Positions 26,216-35,540 of a stretch of DNA of 40,000 bases are shown here, in pieces; position 1 is the first letter of the stretch, and the number at the start of each line of letters is the position of its first letter. The position numbers and the translations under genes were made by a program. The DNA is from Prorocentrum cordatum (taxonomy: Eukaryota; Sar; Dinophyceae; Prorocentrales; Prorocentraceae), in the NCBI GenBank assembly GCA_963575745.1, contig CAUYUJ010018458.1:102455-142454 (forward strand). The letters run 5' to 3'. The notes beneath the pieces were generated by a model. That model worked only from the letters and a program-made list of their open reading frames with translations, ran no database searches and was not told where the DNA came from.

Positions 26216-28912
26216 ATGTTGGCCTCTCCACAGACTACTCCACTCTCCCTCAAGCAGTATTCTAAGGACATACCGCCGGGCTGGCGGCCACGTGCATATC
26301 CAATTCGTGAGTATCGAGAAGCGCTGGAGATATGGAGTCGACTCACGAGGTTGGAACAGGACCAGCTCGGCGCAGCGGTCATGAGCAGGCTAGAAGGCCC
26401 GGCACTGCGGGCAGCTCAAGATCTACGCGTGACACGACTGGATCAGGCAGGCAACGTTGTGAACTACCGTGGCATCGAGGCGGTCAGCTTACCAAGAGTT
26501 GCAGCCATATTGGACGGTCAAGGCAACGAACTCGCCCCACTACAGCACAGTGGAATCAAGATTCTGAATGACAGATTGTTTGAGATGTATGGACTGGACG
26601 ATCAAGATTTGGCCTGGACATCACTGGACAGATTCTTTACGCTACGTCAGGGATCCAGTCAGGACTTCATCTCATATCTCTTCGAGTGGGATCACTTGTA
26701 CGAAGAAGCTGAACGATATGGAGGATTACAAATGGGCGAGTCAGCAAAGGCGTGGCTTTTCTGGTCACGGACGACATTCGCTGATAAGACTCTCGCGGAT
26801 CTACGCTTAAAAGTCAATGGAGATCTCAACAGATGGCGCGAGATGGTTCAATTGCAGTTGAAGGTGAGCAAGAACGAGATGGCAGCTAACGAACAGCACG
26901 TTGGATATAAGAACTACTGGGAAGATTCAGACTCCTGGACAAGAGAGTATGAATACGACTACGACAACTACTATGAGGATGATGAGGAGTACTACGACGA
27001 GTGGTACGACGAAGAGTATGATGAAGATGATGATTGGTATGACGACAATGGAGATCAAGATGGATACGGAGGCGTAGCAGCAGGTGGCACTTCATCATCT
27101 CTTCCATCCCCATCGACACCGGACGAGGACTACTGGCAGCATGTACGCGGAAAAGGATCATACGGCAAAGGAAAGGGCAAGGACGACAAAACCGGCAACG
27201 GCAAGAACGGCAAGAAAGGAGGTAAGAAAAGACAAGGAGATCAGTGTACGCTATGCGGATCAAGATGGCACAATTCAGATACCTGCCCTCTCAAAGATGA
27301 TCAGAAAGAGGACAACGCGTATCAGATTGACGAGCAGTATGATGAAGAATACTACGGACAAGGAAAAGGCTATCGCAAAGGAAATCGCAAAGGTAAAAGA
27401 CGTGGCAACGGCAAAGGATACGATCGAGATCGGCACCGAGGCTATCAAGACAATCGAGGATCTCACGACCATCATCGACGCGATGTTCCACGTTTCGGCA
27501 GAAGCGACTTCCAACAGCGACAGCAGAAAGGCAAAGGACGTGGCAAGAAAGGATACCGATCAAAAGGAAAAGGCTACGACCAACGACGACAGTTCTATCA
27601 AGACACTGATCGCGAAGACGACGCATATGGAAGCTACACGACCTTGCCGGCCATCCATGAACAACAAGAACCAGACGAACAGGCAGCAGTACCAAATGAG
27701 ACGTCCACGTACGACAAGAACATCATGACACGGACCCCTCTATCTTCAGGAGCGTGCCAGTTCGTACCTACCTCGACGGCGGCAGAGAGAACACCGACGC
27801 GGAAAGGATCAGCATACGACGACATATTCGGCACCGGAGAGAGAACCACAGTTGGACAGGGACAACCACGGCATCCACCTGGGTTAGGCCCAGCAGCTAC
27901 GGCGACTGGCGCGACGAGCTCAAGCTTTTCGGCATCATCAAGCGCAGTTTCGGTTTCTGCGTCTATTCATACCTGTTACAGATGTTTCTCAGCGGCAATT
28001 GCGAAGTGCGGCACGTGTAACCGTTCGTTTTGTATATGTCACGGATTCAAAGGACACTTGATGGTGATGTGCTCTTCTTGTCTGGATATCTCAGCCGCCC
28101 GGCAGCAACAACAGCATCAATCACAGCAAGACGCACAGTCACCAGGGACCACTTCTCAGCAGCAGACCACACCGAGCTCTGATGACACGTCATCAAGTTG
28201 GATGTTGATACCTAGACCGGACGAATCGCAGATTCAGGACGAACCAGAGGAGTTTGCAGCGTTGCCAGCTTCTGGCAACCCGTTCAAGAACTTGGCGGTC
28301 ATCAACGGAGTCAACGTCATCGGCCTCATCGTAGACCCTGGAGCAGCTCGCGGTCTTATCGGAAGTGCTACTCTTCGAGAGATCTTCGACAAGCTACTAC
28401 GACCTCGCGGCCTGATGAAACACGTGATGTGGCATCGTTCAAAGAACAAGTTCACGGGCATCTCATCACAGCCCCAGCACAGCATCGGTATATGTGTATT
28501 TCCTATTGGTCTGGTTGGAATGAAGCATGCTTACTTTTCTTGCGATGTCATCACAGGTCAGTCAGCAAACTGTCCTGGACTCATTCCACTACAGACTCTG
28601 CTACGACTCGGCAGCATCATATCGTGCGGACATTTCCAGAATCAAGACGGACTTCTGGGACTGAGACTCGGCAATGGCGAGATGTGCTCACAGAGGATTC
28701 TCTTGACGGACTCATCGCACTACTTACTTCCGATCGACAACTTCGACAAAGAAAAGAACGACGTGTGGAACAAAACTGTACTTCAGCATCAGCAGGAAGT
28801 GGACGACGGAGCACATCAGCAAGGACAGCATCATCACGGAGTCACTCTCATATCCATGATCGACGGCAACGACCGAGCACCACATGAGGACCACGGGACT
28901 CATTTTCATTGA
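26216..28912 (+). CDS. gag: Copia ORF1: Gag, zinc knuckle, extra Cys/His domain, aspartic protease
   Basis: 898 residues from ATG after a leader of about 200 nt. Residues 1-230 are a Gag-like helical region (GWRPRAYPIREYREALEIW, later FFTLRQGSSQDFISYLFEWD). Residues about 236-290 are an extreme Asp/Glu/Tyr tract, followed by Gly/Lys-rich basic tracts. A CCHC zinc knuckle is at C344-C347-H352-C357. A second cluster, C587-x2-C590-x7-C598-x2-C601-x4-C606-x-C608-H609-x4-H614-x4-C619-x2-C622, is not a usual part of copia Gag and looks like a RING/B-box-style two-zinc fold. A protease follows with DPGA at 707-710 (DSGA or DTGA in most relatives) and later NCPGLIPL. The ORF ends at TGA 28910-28912, overlapping the ORF2 frame by 24 nt. 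Gag would form the particle and package RNA; the protease would cut the polyproteins. Confidence 0.9.
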   Translation: MLASPQTTPLSLKQYSKDIPPGWRPRAYPIREYREALEIWSRLTRLEQDQLGAAVMSRLEGPALRAAQDLRVTRLDQAGNVVNYRGIEAVSLPRVAAILDGQGNELAPLQHSGIKILNDRLFEMYGLDDQDLAWTSLDRFFTLRQGSSQDFISYLFEWDHLYEEAERYGGLQMGESAKAWLFWSRTTFADKTLADLRLKVNGDLNRWREMVQLQLKVSKNEMAANEQHVGYKNYWEDSDSWTREYEYDYDNYYEDDEEYYDEWYDEEYDEDDDWYDDNGDQDGYGGVAAGGTSSSLPSPSTPDEDYWQHVRGKGSYGKGKGKDDKTGNGKNGKKGGKKRQGDQCTLCGSRWHNSDTCPLKDDQKEDNAYQIDEQYDEEYYGQGKGYRKGNRKGKRRGNGKGYDRDRHRGYQDNRGSHDHHRRDVPRFGRSDFQQRQQKGKGRGKKGYRSKGKGYDQRRQFYQDTDREDDAYGSYTTLPAIHEQQEPDEQAAVPNETSTYDKNIMTRTPLSSGACQFVPTSTAAERTPTRKGSAYDDIFGTGERTTVGQGQPRHPPGLGPAATATGATSSSFSASSSAVSVSASIHTCYRCFSAAIAKCGTCNRSFCICHGFKGHLMVMCSSCLDISAARQQQQHQSQQDAQSPGTTSQQQTTPSSDDTSSSWMLIPRPDESQIQDEPEEFAALPASGNPFKNLAVINGVNVIGLIVDPGAARGLIGSATLREIFDKLLRPRGLMKHVMWHRSKNKFTGISSQPQHSIGICVFPIGLVGMKHAYFSCDVITGQSANCPGLIPLQTLLRLGSIISCGHFQNQDGLLGLRLGNGEMCSQRILLTDSSHYLLPIDNFDKEKNDVWNKTVLQHQQEVDDGAHQQGQHHHGVTLISMIDGNDRAPHEDHGTHFH
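28888..28912 (+). promoter_or_regulatory. Gag-pol overlap, candidate -1 frameshift window
   Basis: ORF2 lies in the -1 frame relative to ORF1. The ORF2 frame is open back only to the stop at 28885-28887, so any -1 shift must occur within 28888-28912. The window ends in ACT CAT TTT CAT TGA in the ORF1 frame. There is no classical X-XXY-YYZ heptamer; a slip on the TTTT run is the most plausible site. A stop codon follows one codon later, which would cause a pause. This is inference; no pseudoknot was evaluated. Confidence 0.45.
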
Positions 28913-31900
28913 GTCCTGGGCACGACGCTAAACTGTTCACTCCAGATACTCTTACCTCATTCTCATCTACAACACGGAAATACTATCGAGATTGGCAAGC
29001 TCTTTCTTCAAAGGAATCTTTCTCACTGTGGAATGGCGAACCACTCTTTCCTTCACACCTACTTCCAGAGGAGCTGGCAGTTGCAAGGACCGAATTCAAT
29101 TCGATCCCAGAAATGTTCTACGCGACCTACACCTGGCTACCGGTCATCACGCCCGAGAACTACGACGCTTTCGAGGCAGCACTGGCCAAAGGACCTTATT
29201 GCGGATATCCTATTCTATGGAGTTGGTGTTCAGGTTCATCCCATCTATCTCTCTGTATGGCATCATTACCTTTCTTGTGTGCAGTACTTTTTCCAGTTGA
29301 CCTACGCTACGGATGGGACCTCAAACATCGACCTCATCAACTCAAGTTACAGAGAGCAGACAAGACATTCAAACCAAGAGTCACAACGATGGAGCCAAGA
29401 TGCAAGTATTGGAGTCACATGGGCACTGGACGCGACATCAAGGACACCATGGAGTTACGAGAATCAGAAATGCCCATGTTGAAGTTCATGACCTCACACG
29501 CTGTCAAGATCAAGCAGGACTTCAGAGACAATCTTGTGGAGAATCCAAGATCTTCTAGTATTTGGACGAAGTCTCCCTTGGCAGCTCTCCTTGATCATCC
29601 AGCTTATTCGGATCGACGTTACAATACTTGTATGTGTGCTTTCTCCAGTGAAAAGGACGGCCGAAGGAACAAGAAGGACACTACGTTGATTTCGACCTTC
29701 TGTCTCAATCATTCTGTGAAGCGCTGCAGCTGCAAGAAGGAGCACATACATCTTCAAGGTTATGATAAGGAGACGCATCGCAAGCGGACAGCAGCAGCAG
29801 CAATGTTTTCAAAGAAGTTCTGTACGGCACTCTGCAAGGACATCTTGGCCCTGGAGTCCAAAGAACCAGGAATCTCTATCAACAAGTTCTCAAGAGCTTT
29901 CCCGGCAGCAGCAGATGACGAGGCAGAAGATGAAGCACCATTAGCTCAGTTACCAGCACCAGCAGGACCTAAGTCCTTAGACGACCTCATGGAAGAATTC
30001 AAGGACATCGACACCAAGAGCATCAAGATCACGCTCGACACCTTCACGCCCACGGAAGCACAATGGATCAAGGCAGCGATTCTTTCCATCACCGATTACA
30101 CTATGAGTTTCGGCGTTCCTGGGACACCTACCGGACGGATTTTGATGTTGCCTGGTACTGGCAGACCACAACAGGAAGGCGCACGAGTTCTATGTCATGC
30201 TCTCAGCCAAGTTTACATGACCAGGACTGTGACATCTCAATGCCATATGTCGGAAGCACACAAGTTTGACGAGACTGAGTTTAGCAATCCTGATGACTAC
30301 AAAGATCGCATCAGATTTCTTGGCAACAAGGACGGCCACTACCACATGAGCGTAGTCAAGGATTGGAGAAGCGCACCTGAAGACGACATAGACACCACGA
30401 CGACGATCTACATCATCACTCTCCTCGGCGTTCACCTTTCGGACATTATACTCGACGGTCCTCCCGGCCGACGAGATCAAGCTAGACGACTCAGAGGAAA
30501 GCAACCACGACCTACACACGGACCATATGCTATTCCACCAGAGAGGCCTGGACCACTTGCGGCTTCTACTGACGACGCCATCGAGAAGATCGAGATCAAC
30601 GGCCGTGTCTTATCACGGACGAAGCCCAACATGGAACTTCGGGAACTACCCAAGAAGTTGACTCATGCCAACGAGAAAGATCGTGCCGGACTACTGCGTC
30701 TACTTCATGAACGCTTCTGGCACAATTCTCCATTGGACATGATGAAGTTGCTGCAGGCCATGCTCTTACCTCAGGCTATCGTTCTACAGGGCATGGAGAT
30801 TTGCAAGGCTTGTGAAGTTTGTCAGCAATGGGCTAAACGACACATACGACCTCAGATTAAATCGTTTCTGGCTACAGTGTTCAACGAGATGGTACAGCAC
30901 GATTTGTTCTTCCTCTGGGATGAAACGTTCATGATTCTCATTGATGAAGCTACTAAGTGGAAGACTGGAGACCACCTCATCAACAAGACAGGTCCAGTAT
31001 TGGTGAAGGCGCTCAACTACCTTTGGATACGCATTTGGGGCGCAATGCAGAACCTTCTCACTGATCAGGAAGGAGGTCTCATGGGACACGAAGCCACCAA
31101 GCTATGTGATCGACTCGAGATCAACAGACTGGCTATTGGCAAAGGAGGAGCTACCACCAAAGGACTTGTCGAAAGGCATCTAGCTCTTCTTAAGCTTTCT
31201 ATGCTCAAGCTCAAGCAGTCAAGTCAAGCAGAAGGATTGGATCTCAGTTACTCCGACATCTGCTACGAGTGTTGCGCCGGCCACAACTGTACTCTCAACT
31301 ATGGCGGCAGCACTCCACAGTTGGCCTTGACTGGACAGCTACCGAGGATGATTGCAATCGACAGCGAGACCATCACGTCCATGACGGGCGCCCTCGAGAA
31401 GCGTCCTGACTACATGGAGTCTATGTCACGCGCAAGACTACTGGCTCGACAGGCTATCGTACAGTCAGTTATTCAAGATCGACTAGCTCAGGCATCCAAG
31501 ATAACTCAGCACCAGCACGAGCCGGAGCTACTCGTTCCGGGAACGATATGTGATATTTGGCGAGAACCAGCACGGAAAGACGAATGCGGATGGCGAGGAC
31601 CAGCGGAAGTCATCAGCCTGGAGCGACGCGCAGGATCGGCAATAGTCAAGCACCAGGGCCAGCCGCTTATCATTCCTCTACGACATCTTCGGCGACACGT
31701 TCTCACCGAGCACTACATCACGGAGCTCAACAAGAAAAATGATATGAGCAGCTTCTACATACACTACGACTTGGTCAACCCTACGATGGTCAAGGCAGCG
31801 GCTACCTTTCTGGCACCGTATCAGATATATGCCGATGGAGTTTTGGTTCCTTCGGAAACGCTGTACGACCTGATGGACTTAGTTGATGGATCTACGCCCA

Positions 31901-34900
31901 CTAAGATATATTGGTTTGGCTTGGTATGGCAGCAAGAGCAGTATCGATATGTTCCCAGTGAAGAAGCTTGCGATTCATGCAAGCCTTTGGCCCTGGGCAT
32001 CAAGATATTCAGCGATACGTTTAAGCCTGTACATGGCATCTTGTACGGCTCACAAGTACGTCGACTTCCTCAGATTGAATATGCACAGTGGGCTCTACTG
32101 TTACGCTGGCGACGAGAGGACCGAGCTGACTACAGTATTCGTGTACGACGCCCGGACATAGCTCTTCGCTATACGGCCGAGCAATCTACCAACTACAGCA
32201 CAATGATGCTCTACAGCTATGACCATTGCGAGGATCTGGACAAGCATTTCGATCCACCAGAGTTGGACTGGAGTGACATCAGCATGATTGACTGGCCTGA
32301 CGACCTCTCTGACATTGTTATTCCGGATCAGCATCCACCACGGGATCCACCAGCACCGCCAGCTCGGGCACCACCAGTTCCACCTTTTCGGTCAAATGCT
32401 ATACCTCCACGAGAGCCTGGACGACCACCAGATCAGCCATCGCATGGTCAACCCTCGACGGCACCAGCTACGGCAGGCACACCGCAGCTCAACGTCCCAG
32501 GCGACCAGACTATCGACAGCGACGACGACATGGAGGAGATACCAGCTCATGGACATGATCACGACCTACCTCCAGCACCTGGACCAGCACCTCGACGCAT
32601 CTCTCGAGAGGCACCTATGGGTCCACCTTCGTTGCAACCACAGCACCGAGACACACAAGGATCAGAGGATTCACTGCAGACTCCAGCTACTCCTGACAAG
32701 TTACCCTACATTCCTCTCGACTTGGACAAGTCCAAGACAAGCACAGCGGAGAAGCAGAAAGCAGTTGATCCTCCAGACGCGGCACAGTCACCACCTCAGA
32801 AGCGAGGAAGATCATCATCGCCATATCCATGGCCCTCTCCTTGGCAGCCTGAGTCACCACCACGACCACAGACGACGTCTACGGGGAGATATCAACCAGG
32901 AGCTTCTTCGTCGTCAACGGACTTGCCAGCGGCTACGCCGGGTACGTCCTCGACACAGCCAGCTCCAGCGGATTCGACAGAACCACCTATACTTCCCATT
33001 CGTAAAGATGAAGTACCAGCAGGAGAGCAACCCTCGACTTCTACTGACAGAACTCTGGAATACAGCGACGACCCAGATGGAGATACCAGAGTCTTATACC
33101 AGGAGACGATTGACCACCTTGACATCCCCAAGATCGTCAATCTATGCGAACGACTACCCGACGGAACTCACAAGCAAAGTATGGAAGCAATTTATGACGA
33201 GATGATCAGCAACCTTTCAGATGATTTTGATTTTGTATCTCCGACACTTTACTCCGACTCGGACCGATATCTATACTTCCATTACGATTTGCATGAATCA
33301 ATGGTCTTTCGAGTTGATGATTCGACGGCGAACCTCACAGATGACGAGATGAGACGTTTTGCGAAGTTGGTTATTGCAGGAGATCATAAGGAGTTGAAGG
33401 CTTTTGTTACTCATGATATTTTCGAACCTGTACTTCGAGACCACCTACCCGATAAGGCGAACATAGTTGATTGTACATGGGTGAGGAAATGGAAGGTCAA
33501 ACACGTTGAAGTCAAATCACGACTATGCGCTCGAGGCTGTTTCGACCGACAGAAGAACTTTATTGAGAAGCACAGCTCGACAGCGACAAGATTATCGCAG
33601 CGTTTGGTTTTGAGTTTAGGATGTTGTGAAGGTATTCTACATGTGAACGACGAGAATGACGGCGACGTCGACACCGAGAGCCTGGATATTTCAACGGCCT
33701 TTCTACAAGGACTTGGATACGACAACCTACGCGAGAAAGCAAGGAATCTCGGCTATGAGTATCGCGAAGACCGGACAGTCTACATCCTTCCTCCGGAGAA
33801 TGTGTGGAGTCACTTTCGACGCATGCCGGAGGCATCTACCAGTTGGAAAGTTGCAGACAAGGATCGACACAGATATGCCCTCAAATGCTTGAGAGCAATG
33901 TATGGTTTCACAGACGCACCATTGATGTTTCAGTTGGCCTTGTTGGAGTTTCTCAAAGATAAGACAGGAGCTAAATCATCGGTTTTCGACGACAACTATC
34001 TTTACTGGGGCATCGATTACAAGGGCAACAAAGTGATCGTTTTAGTCATGACTGTTCATGTGGACGACTTACAGATTACTGGCAGCAGATTTTATCGCGA
34101 TTGGATACACAAAAAGTTGGAATCCAGATTCGGCAAGCTCAAGAGGCAGACGATGCCATATACACATGCTGGCCTACAGCTCGAACGAATTGTACCGACG
34201 TGTATACGCATTCATCAAGATCAGTTTACATCATGTCTTTCGCCATGTGTTATACCAAAAGAGCGAGTTGATGTACCAGATGCACCCTGCACGGCAGCAG
34301 AACAGAAGACGTTCAGATCTCTTACTTGTGGAGCACTCTGGGCATGCCAGACACGACTGGAGGAACTATTCAACGTTGTTTCTCTACAGACCAAGCTACA
34401 GAGTCCGACCATCAAGGACCTCCTGGCGATCAACGCAGTGATCAAGAGACTCAAGAAAAATCCCGAGAAGTTCGGCATCTACTACAGGAAGCTCAAGGCA
34501 CCACTACGGATCTCTTGTATTACGGACGCCTCTTCAGCCAACAAGAACAGCAATTTCGCCACAGAAGGAGTCACGATAGGTCTTCAAGAAGACCGACTAC
34601 ATTTTCCTCTATGTGATCGACAAGACTATCTGCAGGACAATCTGATCAATCGGCTCAGTGGCAAGTTACATGCAGTAGTGGTCACTTCGACCAAGTCTAA
34701 GAGAGTTTCTCACAGCACGTCCCATGCGGAAACGTTGGCAGCAGCACGAGGAGTCCCCATGGCACAGATTATCGGCATGAGACTCACAGAACCGGAGATC
34801 AACATTCTATGCGGACCTCAGAAGCCACTACAGCTTCAAGAAAGACTCGACCGAGGGCAGTTGAGTTTACCAGTGGACGCTTTCATTGACTGCATGGACC

Positions 34901-35181
34901 TGTGGGAGTTATGTTGCGGACTTCGAGGAACACCACAGGACAAGTCTCAGCGTTTGGGTATTCTGTCGCTTCGAGAAGAGCGAAGAACCCTGAGATTACG
35001 ACGACTTTATCATGTACGTACCAAGTGGATGGTTTCAGATATGTTGACAAAGTTCGTGGGAGCAGATTCCAAGTCCCTCTTGGAGCTGATCACCACCGGT
35101 TGTTGGACGATCGCAGGCACACTGCGAGTCAGGCAAGGATTTGGACTAGACAGTACCAAGTCCGACACGACAAGAACTTAA
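28909..35181 (+). CDS. pol: Copia ORF2 (Pol): methyltransferase-like domain, integrase, RT, RNase H
   Basis: About 2,090 codons with no early AUG (first Met codon is residue 69), so it is probably made as a Gag-Pol fusion. Residues about 95-310: methyltransferase-like and Cys/His segment (see findings). 600-638: H600-x4-H605 ... C635-x2-C638 pre-integrase zinc site. Integrase core D665, D719, E755, with exactly 35 residues between the last two. 890-930: GWRGPAEV...PLRHLRRH, the module that follows integrase in many of these elements. 949-1110: an unassigned folded-looking region. 1140-1390: Pro/Ser-rich disordered linker. RT from about 1450: WVRKWK, D1593 in LDISTAFLQG, and VDD at 1718-1720. 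RNase H: D1873 (ITDASSANK), E1941 (SHAETLAA), D1994 or D1997, and D2044 (VSDMLTKF). Every expected catalytic residue is present. Confidence 0.93.
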   Translation: MSPGHDAKLFTPDTLTSFSSTTRKYYRDWQALSSKESFSLWNGEPLFPSHLLPEELAVARTEFNSIPEMFYATYTWLPVITPENYDAFEAALAKGPYCGYPILWSWCSGSSHLSLCMASLPFLCAVLFPVDLRYGWDLKHRPHQLKLQRADKTFKPRVTTMEPRCKYWSHMGTGRDIKDTMELRESEMPMLKFMTSHAVKIKQDFRDNLVENPRSSSIWTKSPLAALLDHPAYSDRRYNTCMCAFSSEKDGRRNKKDTTLISTFCLNHSVKRCSCKKEHIHLQGYDKETHRKRTAAAAMFSKKFCTALCKDILALESKEPGISINKFSRAFPAAADDEAEDEAPLAQLPAPAGPKSLDDLMEEFKDIDTKSIKITLDTFTPTEAQWIKAAILSITDYTMSFGVPGTPTGRILMLPGTGRPQQEGARVLCHALSQVYMTRTVTSQCHMSEAHKFDETEFSNPDDYKDRIRFLGNKDGHYHMSVVKDWRSAPEDDIDTTTTIYIITLLGVHLSDIILDGPPGRRDQARRLRGKQPRPTHGPYAIPPERPGPLAASTDDAIEKIEINGRVLSRTKPNMELRELPKKLTHANEKDRAGLLRLLHERFWHNSPLDMMKLLQAMLLPQAIVLQGMEICKACEVCQQWAKRHIRPQIKSFLATVFNEMVQHDLFFLWDETFMILIDEATKWKTGDHLINKTGPVLVKALNYLWIRIWGAMQNLLTDQEGGLMGHEATKLCDRLEINRLAIGKGGATTKGLVERHLALLKLSMLKLKQSSQAEGLDLSYSDICYECCAGHNCTLNYGGSTPQLALTGQLPRMIAIDSETITSMTGALEKRPDYMESMSRARLLARQAIVQSVIQDRLAQASKITQHQHEPELLVPGTICDIWREPARKDECGWRGPAEVISLERRAGSAIVKHQGQPLIIPLRHLRRHVLTEHYITELNKKNDMSSFYIHYDLVNPTMVKAAATFLAPYQIYADGVLVPSETLYDLMDLVDGSTPTKIYWFGLVWQQEQYRYVPSEEACDSCKPLALGIKIFSDTFKPVHGILYGSQVRRLPQIEYAQWALLLRWRREDRADYSIRVRRPDIALRYTAEQSTNYSTMMLYSYDHCEDLDKHFDPPELDWSDISMIDWPDDLSDIVIPDQHPPRDPPAPPARAPPVPPFRSNAIPPREPGRPPDQPSHGQPSTAPATAGTPQLNVPGDQTIDSDDDMEEIPAHGHDHDLPPAPGPAPRRISREAPMGPPSLQPQHRDTQGSEDSLQTPATPDKLPYIPLDLDKSKTSTAEKQKAVDPPDAAQSPPQKRGRSSSPYPWPSPWQPESPPRPQTTSTGRYQPGASSSSTDLPAATPGTSSTQPAPADSTEPPILPIRKDEVPAGEQPSTSTDRTLEYSDDPDGDTRVLYQETIDHLDIPKIVNLCERLPDGTHKQSMEAIYDEMISNLSDDFDFVSPTLYSDSDRYLYFHYDLHESMVFRVDDSTANLTDDEMRRFAKLVIAGDHKELKAFVTHDIFEPVLRDHLPDKANIVDCTWVRKWKVKHVEVKSRLCARGCFDRQKNFIEKHSSTATRLSQRLVLSLGCCEGILHVNDENDGDVDTESLDISTAFLQGLGYDNLREKARNLGYEYREDRTVYILPPENVWSHFRRMPEASTSWKVADKDRHRYALKCLRAMYGFTDAPLMFQLALLEFLKDKTGAKSSVFDDNYLYWGIDYKGNKVIVLVMTVHVDDLQITGSRFYRDWIHKKLESRFGKLKRQTMPYTHAGLQLERIVPTCIRIHQDQFTSCLSPCVIPKERVDVPDAPCTAAEQKTFRSLTCGALWACQTRLEELFNVVSLQTKLQSPTIKDLLAINAVIKRLKKNPEKFGIYYRKLKAPLRISCITDASSANKNSNFATEGVTIGLQEDRLHFPLCDRQDYLQDNLINRLSGKLHAVVVTSTKSKRVSHSTSHAETLAAARGVPMAQIIGMRLTEPEINILCGPQKPLQLQERLDRGQLSLPVDAFIDCMDLWELCCGLRGTPQDKSQRLGILSLREERRTLRLRRLYHVRTKWMVSDMLTKFVGADSKSLLELITTGCWTIAGTLRVRQGFGLDSTKSDTTRT
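29191..29839 (+). other. Methyltransferase-like region within Pol (residues about 95-310)
   Basis: Sub-region of the pol CDS with three motif-like blocks in the order of a C5 cytosine methyltransferase. They are PILWSWCSGSSHLS then FPVDLRYGWDL (residues 101-138, motif I/II-like, for cofactor binding), PRCKYWS (163-169, motif IV-like, with the Cys), and ENPRSSSIW (211-219, motif VI-like E-N). It continues into a Cys/His segment: C241, C243, C265, C273, C275, H279 and H281. The usual PPC is PRC here and the glycine-rich motif I is weak, so activity is uncertain. Similar domains have been seen in dinoflagellate retroelement proteins as recalled. Confidence 0.45.
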
Positions 35182-35235
35182 TATTTCAGTTCAGGATTTT
35201 CATCAGAATCTGAAGTATGATCTGGAGTTTGGTTA
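35172..35235 (+). repeat. Partial copy of the LTR-end/PBS junction after pol
   Basis: AAGAACTTAATATTTCAGTT and CATCAGAATCTGAAGT repeat the last 45 bp of the LTR (25966-26011) with few changes. GATCTGGAGTTTGGT then repeats the LTR end together with the first bases of the primer-binding site. The pol stop codon TAA (35179-35181) lies inside this LTR-like sequence. Confidence 0.8.
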
Positions 35236-35524
35236 TATGTGAGATGTTATATGAGCAGCTCCACATGTATAGCATTATTCGACTTCAATTGTGGAGCTAG
35301 TATTTTATGTTCACCTTTATCGGCTACCACTTCGAGATGGATTTATTTCAGTTGATGTATTTCAATGGATTTATATTTGGTGGCCGTGGTGGATATGATA
35401 AGCCTGCTATGGCTTACTTAGGACTGCTGTCCTACTCTTCTCACTTCTCACTTCTTCCTAGGGCCGCTACCGAACTCCAGTAAAATCGACTGGGTTTAAA
35501 TTTTTATAAGATCCAACATGTCCT
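35182..35524 (+). other. Copia 3' untranslated region
   Basis: About 340 bp between pol and the polypurine tract. Apart from the partial LTR-end copy at its start, nothing was recognised. It is AT-rich like the rest of the element. Confidence 0.7.
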
Positions 35525-35540
35525 AAAGAAAATAGGACCA
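35525..35540 (+). promoter_or_regulatory. Polypurine tract of copia element
   Basis: AAAGAAAATAGGACCA directly before the 3' LTR. The purine run AAAGAAAATAGGA is where plus-strand DNA priming is expected. TCCTA (35521-35525) and TAGGA (35533-35537) flank it as a short inverted repeat. Confidence 0.65.
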
